Origin: JAXHUH01 sp034211175
GTDB taxonomy: Bacteria; Actinomycetota; Acidimicrobiia; Acidimicrobiales; CAIXPF01
Reading direction: 5' to 3'
Assembly: GCA_034211175.1 (NCBI GenBank)
Contig: JAXHUH010000115.1
Span: forward strand, 1-27,392
Length of the DNA stretch: 27,392 bases
In this document: positions 1 to 9,200 of the stretch, piece by piece
Position numbering within the stretch: the stretch's first letter is position 1
Layout: every line of letters starts with the position of its first letter
Translations under genes and position numbers: made by a program
Notes under the pieces: generated by a model
Databases searched by the model: none
What the model was told of the DNA's origin: nothing
What the model saw: the letters and a program-made list of their open reading frames with translations, nothing else

Positions 1-32
1 GCAGCTCCGGCCGGGCACGTGGCCGGAGCTGC
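1..32 (-). terminator. Strong hairpin downstream of acs
   Basis: A perfect 12-bp inverted repeat (GCAGCTCCGGCC / GGCCGGAGCTGC) with an 8-nt loop lies 56 bp past the acs stop codon. Any U-tract for the acs direction would fall outside the window, and none follows on the plus strand. Its position suggests a terminator for acs, possibly shared with a convergent gene to the left. Confidence 0.6.
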
Positions 33-88
33 CACTCTGGTGCGAGCGGGTGGTGCGGCTGCGGACCGGCGTCCGTAGCCGACGAGGG

Positions 89-2038
89 TCAGTCCGAGGG
101 CGAGTCGGCGGCGCCGGCCCGGATGGCGTCGACGACGTTGGCGTCGGCCAGCGTCGTGGTGTCACCCAGGTCGCGGCCCTCGGCGACGTCGCGGAGCAGC
201 CGGCGCATGATCTTGCCGGAGCGGGTCTTCGGCAGGTCGTCGACCAGGAACACGGCCTTCGGCCGGGCGATCGGCCCGAGCTTGGACGAGACGTGCTGGC
301 GGATCTCCTCGCGCAGCTCCTCGCTGGCCTGGTGGGTGCCGCGCAGGATCACGTAGCCGGTGATGGCCTGGCCGGTCACGTCGTCCATCGCCCCGACCAC
401 GGCGGCCTCGGCGACGGCGGGGTGGTCGACGAGGGCCGACTCGACCTCGGTGGTCGAGATCCGGTGGCCGGAGATGTTCATCACGTCGTCGACCCGGCCG
501 AGGAGCCACAGGTAGCCGTCGGCGTCGATCTTGGCGCCGTCGCCGGCGAAGTACCGGTCCTCGAAGCGGGACCAGTAGGTGTCCTTGTAGCGCTCGGGGT
601 CGCCCCAGATGCCGCGCAGCATCGACGGCCAGGGGCGGGTGATGGTCAGGTAGCCACCACCCTCGGCGACCGGGGTACCGGTGTCGTCGACGAGCTCGAC
701 GGAGATCCCGGGGAACGGCTGGGTCGCCGAGCCGGGCTTCGTGGTCGTCACGCCGGGCAGCGGGGTGATCATGTGGCCGCCGGTCTCGGTCTGCCACCAC
801 GTGTCGACGATCGGGCAGCGCTCGCCGCCGATGTGCTCGTGGTACCACATCCACGCCTCGGGGTTGATCGGCTCGCCGACCGTGCCGAGCACCCGCAGCG
901 CCGACAGATCGTGCTTGGCCGGCTCCTCGGTCCCCCACTTCATGAAGGTCCGGATCGCCGTCGGCGCGGTGTAGAGCTGGGTGACGCCGTACTTCTCGGC
1001 GATGGCCCACAACCGGTCGCGGCCGGGCGTGTCGGGCGTGCCCTCGTAGATGACGCTGGTGCAGCCGTTGGTGAGCGGGCCGTAGACGATGTAGCTGTGC
1101 CCGGTGACCCAGCCGATGTCGGCGGCGCACCAGTAGACGTCCTGGTCGGGCTTGAGGTCGAACGTGTACTTGTGGGTGGCGGCGACCTGGGTGAGGTAGC
1201 CGCCGGTGGTGTGCATGATGCCCTTGGGCTTGGCCGTCGTGCCCGACGTGTAGAGCAGGTAGAGCAGGTGCTCGCTGTCCAGCTCCTCCGGTGGGCAGTC
1301 GGTGGAGGCACTCGCCATCTGCTCGTGCCACCACACGTCGCGACCCTCGGCCATCTCCGGGTTCGTGTCGCACCGGTTGACCACGACGACGTGCTCGACG
1401 GTCTTCGCGCCCTTGGCCAGCGCGGCGTCGACGTTCGGCTTGAGCAGCGACGGGGCACCGCGCCGGTAGCCGGCATCGGCGGTGACGATCAGCTTGGCCT
1501 CGGCGTCCTCGCACCGGTCGGTGATGGCGTCGGGCGAGAACCCGCCGAAGATCACCGAGTGCGGCGCACCGATGCGCGAGCAGGCGAGCATGGCGACGGC
1601 CAGCTCGGGGATCATCGGCATGTAGATGGCGACCCGGTCGCCCGTGGTCACGCCGAGCGACTTGAGGACGTTGGCGAAGCGGCACACGTCCTGGTGGAGC
1701 TCGGCGTAGGTGATGGTCCGGGTGTCGCCCGGCTCACCCTCCCAGTGGTACGCCACCTTCTCGCCCTTGCCGGCCTCGATGTGGCGGTCCAGGCAGTTGT
1801 AGGACACGTTGAGCGTGCCCCCGACGAACCACTTGGCGAAGGGCAGGTCCCACTCGAGGGTGGTGTCGAAGTCCTTGAACCAGGTCAGGTGCTCGCGCGC
1901 CTGGCGGGCCCAGAACGCCTCGTAGTCCGCGTCGGCCTCGTCGTAGAGGGAGCGGTCCGAGGTCAGCGCCTCCGCGGCGAAGCCGGCGGGCGGTGGGAAG
2001 GTCCGATCCTCGACGTAGTAGTCCTCGATCGCGGACAC
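89..2038 (-). CDS. acs: Acetyl-CoA synthetase (AMP-forming)
   Basis: Activates acetate to acetyl-AMP and then acetyl-CoA in the cytoplasm, feeding acetate into central metabolism. It shows the full ANL-superfamily set: the P-loop-like YTSGTTAKPKG motif, the DTWWQTETGG motif whose Trp limits the acyl pocket to acetate, the YFAGDGAKIDADGYLWLLGR hinge region, and the C-terminal PKTRSGKIMRR motif with the catalytic Lys that is the usual acetylation-control site. The frame stays open to an ATG at 2107, but I chose GTG at 2038 because GAGGGGG sits 5 nt upstream and the resulting 649 residues match the usual Acs length of about 650. It is transcribed alone; the nearest upstream gene ends at 2179. 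The family call is secure, the start slightly less so. Confidence 0.96.
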   Translation of the reverse strand: MSAIEDYYVEDRTFPPPAGFAAEALTSDRSLYDEADADYEAFWARQAREHLTWFKDFDTTLEWDLPFAKWFVGGTLNVSYNCLDRHIEAGKGEKVAYHWEGEPGDTRTITYAELHQDVCRFANVLKSLGVTTGDRVAIYMPMIPELAVAMLACSRIGAPHSVIFGGFSPDAITDRCEDAEAKLIVTADAGYRRGAPSLLKPNVDAALAKGAKTVEHVVVVNRCDTNPEMAEGRDVWWHEQMASASTDCPPEELDSEHLLYLLYTSGTTAKPKGIMHTTGGYLTQVAATHKYTFDLKPDQDVYWCAADIGWVTGHSYIVYGPLTNGCTSVIYEGTPDTPGRDRLWAIAEKYGVTQLYTAPTAIRTFMKWGTEEPAKHDLSALRVLGTVGEPINPEAWMWYHEHIGGERCPIVDTWWQTETGGHMITPLPGVTTTKPGSATQPFPGISVELVDDTGTPVAEGGGYLTITRPWPSMLRGIWGDPERYKDTYWSRFEDRYFAGDGAKIDADGYLWLLGRVDDVMNISGHRISTTEVESALVDHPAVAEAAVVGAMDDVTGQAITGYVILRGTHQASEELREEIRQHVSSKLGPIARPKAVFLVDDLPKTRSGKIMRRLLRDVAEGRDLGDTTTLADANVVDAIRAGAADSPSD

Positions 2039-2075
2039 ACGTTCCCCCTCTGTCTCGACGTCGGCGTCAGTGCCG

Positions 2076-2081
2076 AATCTA
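2076..2081 (-). promoter_or_regulatory. Candidate -10 box of acs
   Basis: On the minus strand the 140-bp gap upstream of acs contains TAGATT, which fits the actinobacterial TANNNT -10 pattern. It would give a leader of about 30 nt containing the acs ribosome-binding site. No convincing -35 box is visible. Confidence 0.35.
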
Positions 2082-2139
2082 GCCGGGGTGTGACATTCGT
2101 CCGCCACGGAGCCCGACGAGTGGTCCTCACCACGGCCCG

Positions 2140-2180
2140 AGCGGTCGCCCCGGTGCGGCCGACGGCGACGGCCGACCGCT
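2140..2180 (-). terminator. Hairpin at the end of the sigma-associated gene
   Basis: An 8-bp perfect stem (AGCGGTCG / CGACCGCT) encloses GC-rich sequence with an alternative CGGCCG/CGGCCG stem. It overlaps the TAG stop of the gene ending at 2179. There is no U-tract. It may end the sigma-factor operon before the acs promoter. Confidence 0.4.
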
Positions 2181-3324
2181 ACGGCTCACGGATCTCGAGC
2201 CGCTCCAGCTCGCACGGCGCGCGATCGGCGGCATCGGGGTCGATGGTCCCGGCGAAGGTGTCGGGTGGCTCGCCACTGGTCGGCAGATCGAGCCACTCGT
2301 CCGCGGGGTAGGCCACCAGCGAGTCGGCCAAGTCGACCAGCACGGGCAGGGGGACGTCGCCGGTCATCCGGAACGCCGTGCCCGAGATCTCCCCCACAAC
2401 CGCGCGGTATGGCGATGCCGGCCGAAAGGTGACCGACCACAGGTCGCCATCGCCATCAGAGATGTCGGACGGGCTACCGTCGGCGCCACCGAGGTAGAAG
2501 CCGATCGGCGCTCCGACGCTCTGCCCCATCGTGACCGGGCGCTCCTCGCCATCGACGGTCACGGAGAGCACCGAGAGGTAGGCGTTCTCCGACCGGGCGG
2601 CGCCCAGCGACGTCCAACCCGCCGGCAGATCGAGCACAACGGTGTCGGCCGAGGCGCTCAGCGATTCGGCCAACGCGGACGTCTCGGCACCCCACATCGG
2701 GGCCCCGACCGTGGACACGTACAGGGCGGCGCAGCCGACCTCGAGCTCCCGGTCGATGTGCTCGGGCCACGACGCATCGACCGCCCCCCACGCAGGACGC
2801 CCCGCGAGGGTCTGCTCCTCGACGAGCCCGACGTCGGACTCGCCGGGATCCGGCGGCTCGGACGGCGGTCCGAGCGCGAACGCGTAGATCGTCCCGCTCG
2901 GAGCGATGGCGGCGCCTGCTTCTGCAGAGCTCGACGGAGCAGCGAAGCGCGTCGCGACCGCGACGTCGACGTCCGGGCCGGGTTCGAGGAGCGCCGGTTC
3001 ACCCTCGGCCGCCGAGGGTGTTGGCGTATCGATGCCGTTCGTGGCGACGTCGGTGTCGCCGAGTCGGCGGCCGACGTAGACGGTCACCCCCACGACCACG
3101 AGCACGCACGCGGCGACGAGCGCCAGCCGGGCGCTCGCCGTGCGACGGCCGACCGGCGGTTCGTCCGACTCGTCGACCCCGGCGAGCTCGTGGACCACGG
3201 CGGTGCCCGATCCCGCCGCGTCCGCCGGCGCACGGACCAGGATCTCGTCGAGGCGGTCGTGGGCGGTGATCTGGTCGGCGCGCTCGTCGAGCGCGGACCG
3301 CAGGGTTGCCTCGAGGTCGGTCAC
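2179..3324 (-). CDS. Membrane-anchored protein coupled to an ECF sigma factor
   Basis: The 381-residue product starts at a GTG that overlaps the TGA of the sigma factor gene (GTGA), so the two are translationally coupled. About 70 hydrophilic, acidic N-terminal residues (beginning VTDLEATLRSALDERAD) precede one transmembrane segment (LALVAACVLVVVGVTVYVG). About 290 residues, rich in Asp, Pro and Ser, follow and are probably outside the membrane. The topology and position fit a regulator or sensor partner of the sigma factor. However, I see no zinc-binding anti-sigma motif (HxxxCxxC) and cannot assign the C-terminal domain to a family. An anti-sigma role is inferred from context only. Confidence 0.8.
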   Translation of the reverse strand: MTDLEATLRSALDERADQITAHDRLDEILVRAPADAAGSGTAVVHELAGVDESDEPPVGRRTASARLALVAACVLVVVGVTVYVGRRLGDTDVATNGIDTPTPSAAEGEPALLEPGPDVDVAVATRFAAPSSSAEAGAAIAPSGTIYAFALGPPSEPPDPGESDVGLVEEQTLAGRPAWGAVDASWPEHIDRELEVGCAALYVSTVGAPMWGAETSALAESLSASADTVVLDLPAGWTSLGAARSENAYLSVLSVTVDGEERPVTMGQSVGAPIGFYLGGADGSPSDISDGDGDLWSVTFRPASPYRAVVGEISGTAFRMTGDVPLPVLVDLADSLVAYPADEWLDLPTSGEPPDTFAGTIDPDAADRAPCELERLEIREP

Positions 3325-3815
3325 GACAGCTCCTCTCGCATCGCGGCCAGCGCCCGGGTGATCCACGGGCCGACCGAGCCGGTGGCGCACCCGAGGGCGT
3401 CGGCGATCTCGCGCTCGGTCATCTGGGCGTAGAACCGCAGGATCACGGCGGCGCGCTGGTTGAACGGCAACGTGTCGAGCACGTCCCACAACACGTCGTG
3501 CTCGGGCGCCGGCGCCTCCGGGCCGAGCCGTTCGAGGGCACCGTCACGCCGCGTCCGGCGGCGGCCGAGGTCACGACAGCGGTTGAGCACCGCCCGGTTC
3601 AGGTAGGGGCCCGGCTCGTCGATCCCGGTCCAGCGCTCGTAGAGCGCCACGAACGCGTCGTGGACGAGGTCGTTGGCCACGGCTTCCGAGCCGACGAGCA
3701 GCGCCGCCCGCCGCACCTGGCCGAGCAGCTCCCGGCGGTAGAAGGCCGTGAACTCGGCGTCACCTCGTCCGCTGCCGACCGCCGCTGCGTCGTCCGCCGT
3801 CTCGGATCGTCCCAT
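3321..3815 (-). CDS. ECF (sigma-70 family, SigE-like) RNA polymerase sigma factor
   Basis: This 164-residue protein has the two conserved ECF regions. Region 2 is around residues 20-75, with VANDLVHDAFVALYERW matching the typical A.DLVQ.aFl..y.rW pattern. Region 4 is around residues 115-160, with LPFNQRAAVILRFYAQMTEREIADALGC followed by a helix-turn-helix recognition helix. It directs RNA polymerase to a dedicated promoter set. ATG at 3815 is preferred over TTG at 3818. The coupled membrane protein downstream is its likely partner. Direct repeats at 3893-3946 lie in its upstream region and could be a control site. Confidence 0.9.
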   Translation of the reverse strand: MGRSETADDAAAVGSGRGDAEFTAFYRRELLGQVRRAALLVGSEAVANDLVHDAFVALYERWTGIDEPGPYLNRAVLNRCRDLGRRRTRRDGALERLGPEAPAPEHDVLWDVLDTLPFNQRAAVILRFYAQMTEREIADALGCATGSVGPWITRALAAMREELS

Positions 3816-3892
3816 CAACCGGTTCCACGCCGGTCACCGCCCGATCCATGCAACCGGGCCCGAGATCCCGGCGCGACGACCCGCTCAGCTGG

Positions 3893-3946
3893 AGCTGAAC
3901 GTGGCTCGTCCGGCGCAGCCGGCGAAGCTGAACGTAGCTCGACCGG
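3893..3946. repeat. Two 21-bp direct repeats, 33 bp apart
   Basis: AGCTGAACGTGGCTCGTCCGG at 3893-3913 and AGCTGAACGTAGCTCGACCGG at 3926-3946 agree at 19 of 21 positions. Each holds an imperfect palindrome around GAACGT flanked by AGCT/(A/G)GCT. They lie in the 159-bp non-coding gap between the TetR gene and the ECF sigma gene, so they may be operators for the sigma gene promoter. Confidence 0.6.
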
Positions 3947-3974
3947 AGGGCCCTGGCCCGACGGCGAGCGAGGC

Positions 3975-4610
3975 TCAGCCAGGGAGGGTGGTCTCGATCC
4001 CGGAGATGAACAGGTCGACGCCGATGCGGAACCGCTCCTCGTCGCGCCCGCAGCGGTCGGCGGCGACGAACTCGCGCAGCTCGACCAGCTCGGCGGGGAC
4101 GTCGTCGGGGCCGATCCCCCGGGTGCCGTCGGCGGAACGGCGGAGGAAGGCGATCTCCGAGAGCACCGACCCGACCACGAAGCCGGCGGCCGCGTGGTAG
4201 GCGTCGGCCGCCGCCTGCTCCGAGAGCCCGAGCGCCCGGAAGATGCGGTACGACTCCAGCAGTGGCTCCCACGACCGCAGCGACCGCTTCGGCCGATCGA
4301 CCAGGAGCACGAACGCCTCGGGGTGGGCGAGGCCGAGCGCCCGGAAGTTCGCGGCGAGCGCCTGCAGGCGCTCCCGCCAGTCGCCGACGTCGGGCGCCGG
4401 CACCTCGACCTGGGCGAGCATGTGGTCGACGACGGCGTCGAGCAGGTCGTTCTTGTTCTGGACGTGGTTGTACAGCGACATCGCCTCGACGCCGAGGCGG
4501 GCGCCGAGGCGGCGCATGCTGAGACGATCGAGACCGTCGTCGTCGATGAGCGCGAGCGCCTCGACGACGATGCGCTCACGGCTGAGCGGGAGTCGCTCGG
4601 TGACGGTCAT
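3975..4610 (-). CDS. TetR-family transcriptional regulator
   Basis: A 211-residue repressor-type protein. The N-terminal helix-turn-helix includes LSMRRLGARLGVEAMSLYNH followed by VQNKNDLLDAVVDHML, typical of the TetR branch with a TetR_C-like ligand domain. The rest is helical and should form the dimer and ligand-binding region; the ligand cannot be predicted. An in-frame ATG at 4637 has no ribosome-binding site. ATG at 4610 lies 6 nt after a TACCCT -10-like box, so a leaderless transcript is likely. Possible targets are itself, the downstream sigma gene (direct repeats at 3893-3946) or the sulfurtransferase gene. Confidence 0.88.
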   Translation of the reverse strand: MTVTERLPLSRERIVVEALALIDDDGLDRLSMRRLGARLGVEAMSLYNHVQNKNDLLDAVVDHMLAQVEVPAPDVGDWRERLQALAANFRALGLAHPEAFVLLVDRPKRSLRSWEPLLESYRIFRALGLSEQAAADAYHAAAGFVVGSVLSEIAFLRRSADGTRGIGPDDVPAELVELREFVAADRCGRDEERFRIGVDLFISGIETTLPG

Positions 4611-4616
4611 GTCCTC

Positions 4617-4622
4617 AGGGTA
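4617..4622 (-). promoter_or_regulatory. Candidate leaderless -10 box of the TetR gene
   Basis: TACCCT on the minus strand ends 6 nt before the ATG at 4610. That spacing would place the transcription start at or next to the first base of the start codon. The -35 region is not recognisable. Confidence 0.35.
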
Positions 4623-4648
4623 GTGAAGCTCGGCCATCGGGCACCGAC

Positions 4649-4667
4649 CGGGCCGCCGGGCGGCCCG
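4649..4667 (-). terminator. Hairpin downstream of the sulfurtransferase gene
   Basis: CGGGCCGCC-G-GGCGGCCCG is a 9-bp-arm palindrome starting 15 bp past the sulfurtransferase stop codon and just before the TetR promoter region. It has no U-tract, as is usual in high-GC actinobacteria. Confidence 0.5.
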
Positions 4668-4682
4668 TCGCCGGAGTGGCGA

Positions 4683-5588
4683 TCAGTCCGCCGGGGAGAC
4701 CGGGTGCCCGGGGCGCTCGATCGGGGCGCGCACGAGGTTGCCCCACTCCGTCCACGAGCCGTCGTAGTTGCGGACGTTGTCGAAGCCGAGCAGGTGGGAC
4801 AGCACGAACCACGTGTGGCTCGACCGCTCGCCGATGCGGCAGTAGGCGATCACGTCGTCGCCGGGCTGCAGGCCGATCTCCTTGCGGTAGATCTCCTCCA
4901 GCTCCTCGACGCTGCGGAACGTGCCGTCGTCGTTGGCCGCCCGCTTCCACGGCACGCTCGACGCGCCCGGGATGTGGCCACCCCGCAGCGCCCCCTCCTG
5001 GGGATAGTCGGGCATGTGGAGCTTCTCGCCCGAGAACTCCTCCGGCGAGCGGACGTCGACGAGGCGACCGGAGCTGCCGATGTGGGCCCGGACGTCGTCG
5101 GCGAACGCCCGGATCGCCGCATCGTCGCGGGCAACGACCGGGTAGTCGGTCGGTGCAGGCTCGGGAACGTCGGTCGTGGTCGGGCGGCCCTCGGCCATCC
5201 ACTTCGCCCGGCCGCCGTCGAGCAGGCGGGTGTCGGCGTGGCCGAACAACGTGAACACCCAGAGGGCGTACGCGGCCCACCAGTTGAAGTTGTCGCCGTA
5301 GAAGACCACGGTGGTGTCCCGGGAGATGCCCTTGGCCGACATGAGCTCGGCGAAGCCCTTGCCGTCGAGGTAGTCACGGGCCACCGGGTCCTGGAGGTCG
5401 GTGTGCCAGTCGACCTTCACGGCGCCGGGGATGTGGCCGGTGTCGTAGAGGAGCACGTCCTCGTCGGACTCGACGACCACCAGTCCGGGGTCGTCGAGGT
5501 GCTCGGCCAGCCACTCGGTGCTCACCAGCTTGTGCGGTGATGCATACCGTTGGAAGCGGGGAGCGGGATCGGTCGCGACGTCGGCCAT
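4683..5588 (-). CDS. Thiosulfate sulfurtransferase (two-domain rhodanese)
   Basis: Transfers sulfane sulfur from thiosulfate or mercaptopyruvate to thiol or cyanide acceptors. The 301 residues form two rhodanese domains. The N-terminal one (about 20-140) is catalytically inactive, with no Cys in its FYGDNFNWW loop. The C-terminal one (about 160-290) carries the active-site Cys250 in CRIGERSSHTWFVL, the loop typical of mycobacterial CysA/SseA proteins. The VDVRSPEEFSG and GGHIPGA motifs are present. ATG at 5588 begins MADVATDPAPRF; the longer open frame upstream runs antisense through sufE and is not coding. The gene is divergent from sufE with only 39 bp between start codons, which suggests a joint sulfur-transfer role. 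I leave the symbol blank because sseA and cysA are used inconsistently. Confidence 0.93.
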   Translation of the reverse strand: MADVATDPAPRFQRYASPHKLVSTEWLAEHLDDPGLVVVESDEDVLLYDTGHIPGAVKVDWHTDLQDPVARDYLDGKGFAELMSAKGISRDTTVVFYGDNFNWWAAYALWVFTLFGHADTRLLDGGRAKWMAEGRPTTTDVPEPAPTDYPVVARDDAAIRAFADDVRAHIGSSGRLVDVRSPEEFSGEKLHMPDYPQEGALRGGHIPGASSVPWKRAANDDGTFRSVEELEEIYRKEIGLQPGDDVIAYCRIGERSSHTWFVLSHLLGFDNVRNYDGSWTEWGNLVRAPIERPGHPVSPAD

Positions 5589-5627
5589 GTCCCGCCACCC
5601 TATTCGCGACCCAGAGGAGACGTCCCG

Positions 5628-6062
5628 ATGCCGTTGCCCGCCAAGCTCGAGCGGATCGTCAAGCTGTTCGAGGGGGCGCCCAACGACCTCAAGGTGCAGG
5701 CGCTGCTCGAGTACAGCCGCAAGCTGCCGGAGCTGCCCGAGCACCTCGGCGACCACCCCGACCTGCTCGAACGGGTGCCGGAGTGCCAGACCGTGTTCTT
5801 CCTGGCGACCGAGGTCGAGAACGGGATCGTGCACCCGCACTTCACCGCGCCGGAGGAGGCGCCGACGACGCGGGGCTACGCCAGCATCCTCCACGAGGGC
5901 CTCGACGGCGCCACGGTCGAGGAGGTGCTGTCGGTGCCCGACGACTTCTACACGGCGATGGGCCTGGCCGACGCGATCAGCTCGATGCGCCTCCGCGGGA
6001 TGGGGGCCATCCTCCACCGCCTCAAGCGCCAGGTGCGCGAGCAGGCCGAGGTCCAGGCCTGA
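5628..6062 (+). CDS. sufE: SufE-family sulfur acceptor protein
   Basis: SufE accepts sulfur from a cysteine desulfurase (SufS) and stimulates Fe-S cluster assembly. The 144 residues match the family length. The acceptor cysteine is Cys53 in ERVPECQTVFFLATEVENG. The downstream HEGLDGATVEEVLSVPDDF segment and the C-terminal GMGAILHRLK helix are also typical. ATG at 5628 is supported by AGAGGAGA about 9 nt upstream. It is divergent from the sulfurtransferase across 39 bp, so a short shared promoter region must serve both. No SufS, SufB or SufD gene is in the window. The many Fe-S clusters of the neighbouring nuo enzymes are a possible but unproven destination of the sulfur. Confidence 0.9.
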   Translation: MPLPAKLERIVKLFEGAPNDLKVQALLEYSRKLPELPEHLGDHPDLLERVPECQTVFFLATEVENGIVHPHFTAPEEAPTTRGYASILHEGLDGATVEEVLSVPDDFYTAMGLADAISSMRLRGMGAILHRLKRQVREQAEVQA

Positions 6063-6169
6063 TCGTCATGCCGTCTGTCGATCGGCCCACCTGGTGTGGT
6101 CCCGGTCGGCTGGCGCCGCACGCCGATCTCCCTGTTCAACCACTGTTCGTTCGCCCGTCATGGGGAATC

Positions 6170-6181
6170 CGCCGATCGGCG
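6170..6181. promoter_or_regulatory. Perfect 12-bp palindrome upstream of the secreted nuclease
   Basis: CGCCGATCGGCG lies 44 bp before the GTG start of the nuclease gene, in the 162-bp gap after sufE. It may be an operator. Short GC palindromes are common in such DNA, so confidence is low. Nothing else clear is seen in this gap except the ribosome-binding site GGAGGAGGG just before 6225. Confidence 0.25.
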
Positions 6182-6224
6182 ATAGGCAGGGACCCGCAGT
6201 CTCTCTAGGCGGAGGAGGGTCCTC

Positions 6225-9200
6225 GTGACAACGAGGAGATGGCTGGCGCCGGCAGGCGCCGTGGTGGCGGGCGGGATCGCCCTGGTGGCGCTCGGCGCGC
6301 TCCGGGCGGAGGCGCAGAGCTCGGCGGACGTGTTCGTCAACGAGCTCCACTACGACAATGACGGCGCCGACACCGGGGAGGCGTTCGAGATCGCCGGCCC
6401 CGCCGGCACCGACCTCGACGGCTGGTCGGTCGTGCTCTACAACGGCAACGGCGGCGCGGCCTACAGCACCGTCGACCTCACCGGCACGATCAGCGACCAG
6501 GGCGGCGGCTTCGGCGTCCTGTCGTTCGAGGAGGCCGGCATCCAGAACGGTGCGCCCGACGGGCTCGCGCTGGTCGACGACGCCGGCACGGTGACCCAGT
6601 TCTTGTCCTACGAGGGCAGCTTCACCGCCGTCGGCGGGCCGGCCGACGGCACGACCTCGACCGACATCGGCATCGCCGAGGGACCGTCGACCCCGATCGG
6701 CGATTCCCTCCAGCTCACCGGCACCGGGACGATCTCCAGCGACTTCGCCTGGAGCTCGGGTCCCTCGACGTTCGGTGCGGTCAACACGGGCCAGACGTTC
6801 GACGGCACCACGACCCCGACGACGTCGCCGAGCACGACCTCGACGACGTCGCCCGAGCCCACGACGACCACGACCGTGCCCGGGCCGTCCGACCCCGGCC
6901 TGTTCGTCAACGAGCTCCACTACGACAACGACGGCGCCGACACCGGGGAGGCGTTCGAGATCGCCGGCCCCGCCGGCACCGATCTCGCCGGCTGGTCGGT
7001 GGCGCTCTACAACGGCAACGGCGGCACGGTGTACACCACCGTCTCCCTCAGCGACGTCATCGACGATGCCGGCGGCGGCTACGGCGTGGCGTCGTTCGAG
7101 GAGGACGGCATCCAGAACGGTTCCCCCGACGGGCTCGCGCTCGTCGACCCGACCGGCGCGGTCGTCCAGTTCCTGTCCTACGAGGGCACCATCGAGGCCA
7201 CGGCAGGGCCTGCGGCCGGCACGACCTCGACCGACATCGGCGTCTCCGAGGGCTCGTCGACGCCGGAGGGCGAGTCGCTCCAGCTCACCGGGTCCGGCAC
7301 CGTCTACGCGGACTTCACCTGGGCGGAGGCCGCGCCGGAGACGTTCGGAGAGATCAACGCCGGCCAGACGCTCGGCGGGGTGAGCGGCGGCCCCGGCGAC
7401 CCGGGCGACCCCGGTGAGCCGTTCGAGCCCGGCGTCTGCGGCGACTCGTACACCGCGACGTACGTGATCCAGGGCTCGGGCAGCGCCAGCGACATGGTCG
7501 GCACCACCGTCGTGACCGAGGGTGTGGTCGTGTCGGACTTCCAGGACGGCGACCTGCTCGGCGGGTTCAACATCGTCGACGTCACCGGCGACGGGAACCC
7601 CGCCACGTCCGACGGGCTCTACGTGTACGGCGTCAGCGCCGACGTCTCGGTCGGCGACACGGTGCGGGTCACCGGCGAGGTGGCCGAGTACAACGGCCTC
7701 ACCGAGATCACCGGCGGGTCCCTCGTCGGGACCTGTGCGACCGGCGCGATGCCGGCACCGGTGCCGATCACGCTGCCGGGCGAGGACGGCTCGCAAGCCG
7801 ACCTCGAGCGGTACGAGGGCATGCTCGTGTCGTTCGACGACCTCGTCGTGAACGACATGTACAACACCCATGAGTTCGGCGAGATCACGCTCAGCGACGG
7901 AGTGCTGGAGACGTCGACCAACGTGGCCGAGCCGGGGCCCGACGCCGTGGCCATCGACGAGGCCAACTCGGCCAACCAGATCCTCCTCGACGACGCGTCG
8001 AGCGAGCGGTGGCCGGAGCCGGTGCCGTACATCGACGTCGAGGACCCGGTGCGGCGTGGCGCGGCGATCGACGAGCTCGTCGGCGTCATCGACTACGCGT
8101 ACAGCTCCTACCGGCTGCAGCCGACCGACCCGGTCGTCTTCGGTCCGGTGGAGCGTCCGGCCGCACCGGAGCTCGACGGCGACGTGACCGTGGCCAGCGT
8201 CAACGTCCTGAACTACTTCACGACCATCGACACGACCGGCGAGTACTCGGGCCCCCGGGGCGCCGACTCGGCCGCCGAGCTCGCTCAGCAACGAGAGAAG
8301 CTGGTCGCCGAGCTCACGGAGCTCGATGCCGACGTCATCGGCCTCCAGGAGCTGGAGAACAACGGGGACGGCGCGCTGGCCGACCTGACCGGAGCGCTGG
8401 CCGACGAGCTCGACGAGCCGTGGGCGTACGTGCCCCTGCCCGACGGTGTCGAGATGCTTGGCGACGACGCCATCCGCGTCGGCATCATCTACCGCACCGA
8501 CGTGGTGACCCCCGTGGGTGAGGCACTGATCGACGACGACCCGTCGTACACCCCGGGTCGCCTGCCGATGGCCCAGACCTTCGAAGCGGACGGCGACGAG
8601 TTCACCGTCGTGGTCAACCACTTCAAGTCGAAGGGCTGCAGCGACGCCTCGGGCGCCGACACCGACCAGGGCGATGGCCAGTCGTGCTACAACGCGACTC
8701 GCGTCGCCCAGGCCGAGGCCAACCTCGCCTTCGTGGCCGAGATCCGCGACGCCACGGGCGACGACGACGTCGTCGTGCTCGGCGACCTGAACTCCTACCT
8801 CGAGGAGGACCCGATCGCCGCGCTGGAGGCCGAGCTCGTCCACGAGCTGCGGGCACTCCCCCGCGCCGACGGCTACTCGTACGTGTACTTCGGTCAGCAG
8901 GGCTTCCTCGACCACATCCTCACGACACCCGAGCTCCACGAGAAGGTCGTGGACGTCGCGGTGTGGCACATCAACGCCGACGAGGCCCGGGTGCTCGACT
9001 ACAACGACGAGGTCGTGGACAACGAGAACGACGATCCCAGCCAGCTCTCTGCCGAGGGAGCGGCGCGCTCGTCGGACCACGACCCGGTGCTGATCGGCAT
9101 CGACCTCGACGACCCGGTGACCGGACCGACCTGTGACGGGCTGGCCGCGACGATCATCGCCCGGCCCCACCAGTTCGTCGTCTTCGGGACCGGCGGCGAC

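Noticed and set aside
2039..2178. Riboswitch or attenuator upstream of acs
   Set aside because: Only a -10-like box and the ribosome-binding site are visible in the expected short leader; there is no conserved aptamer-like structure.
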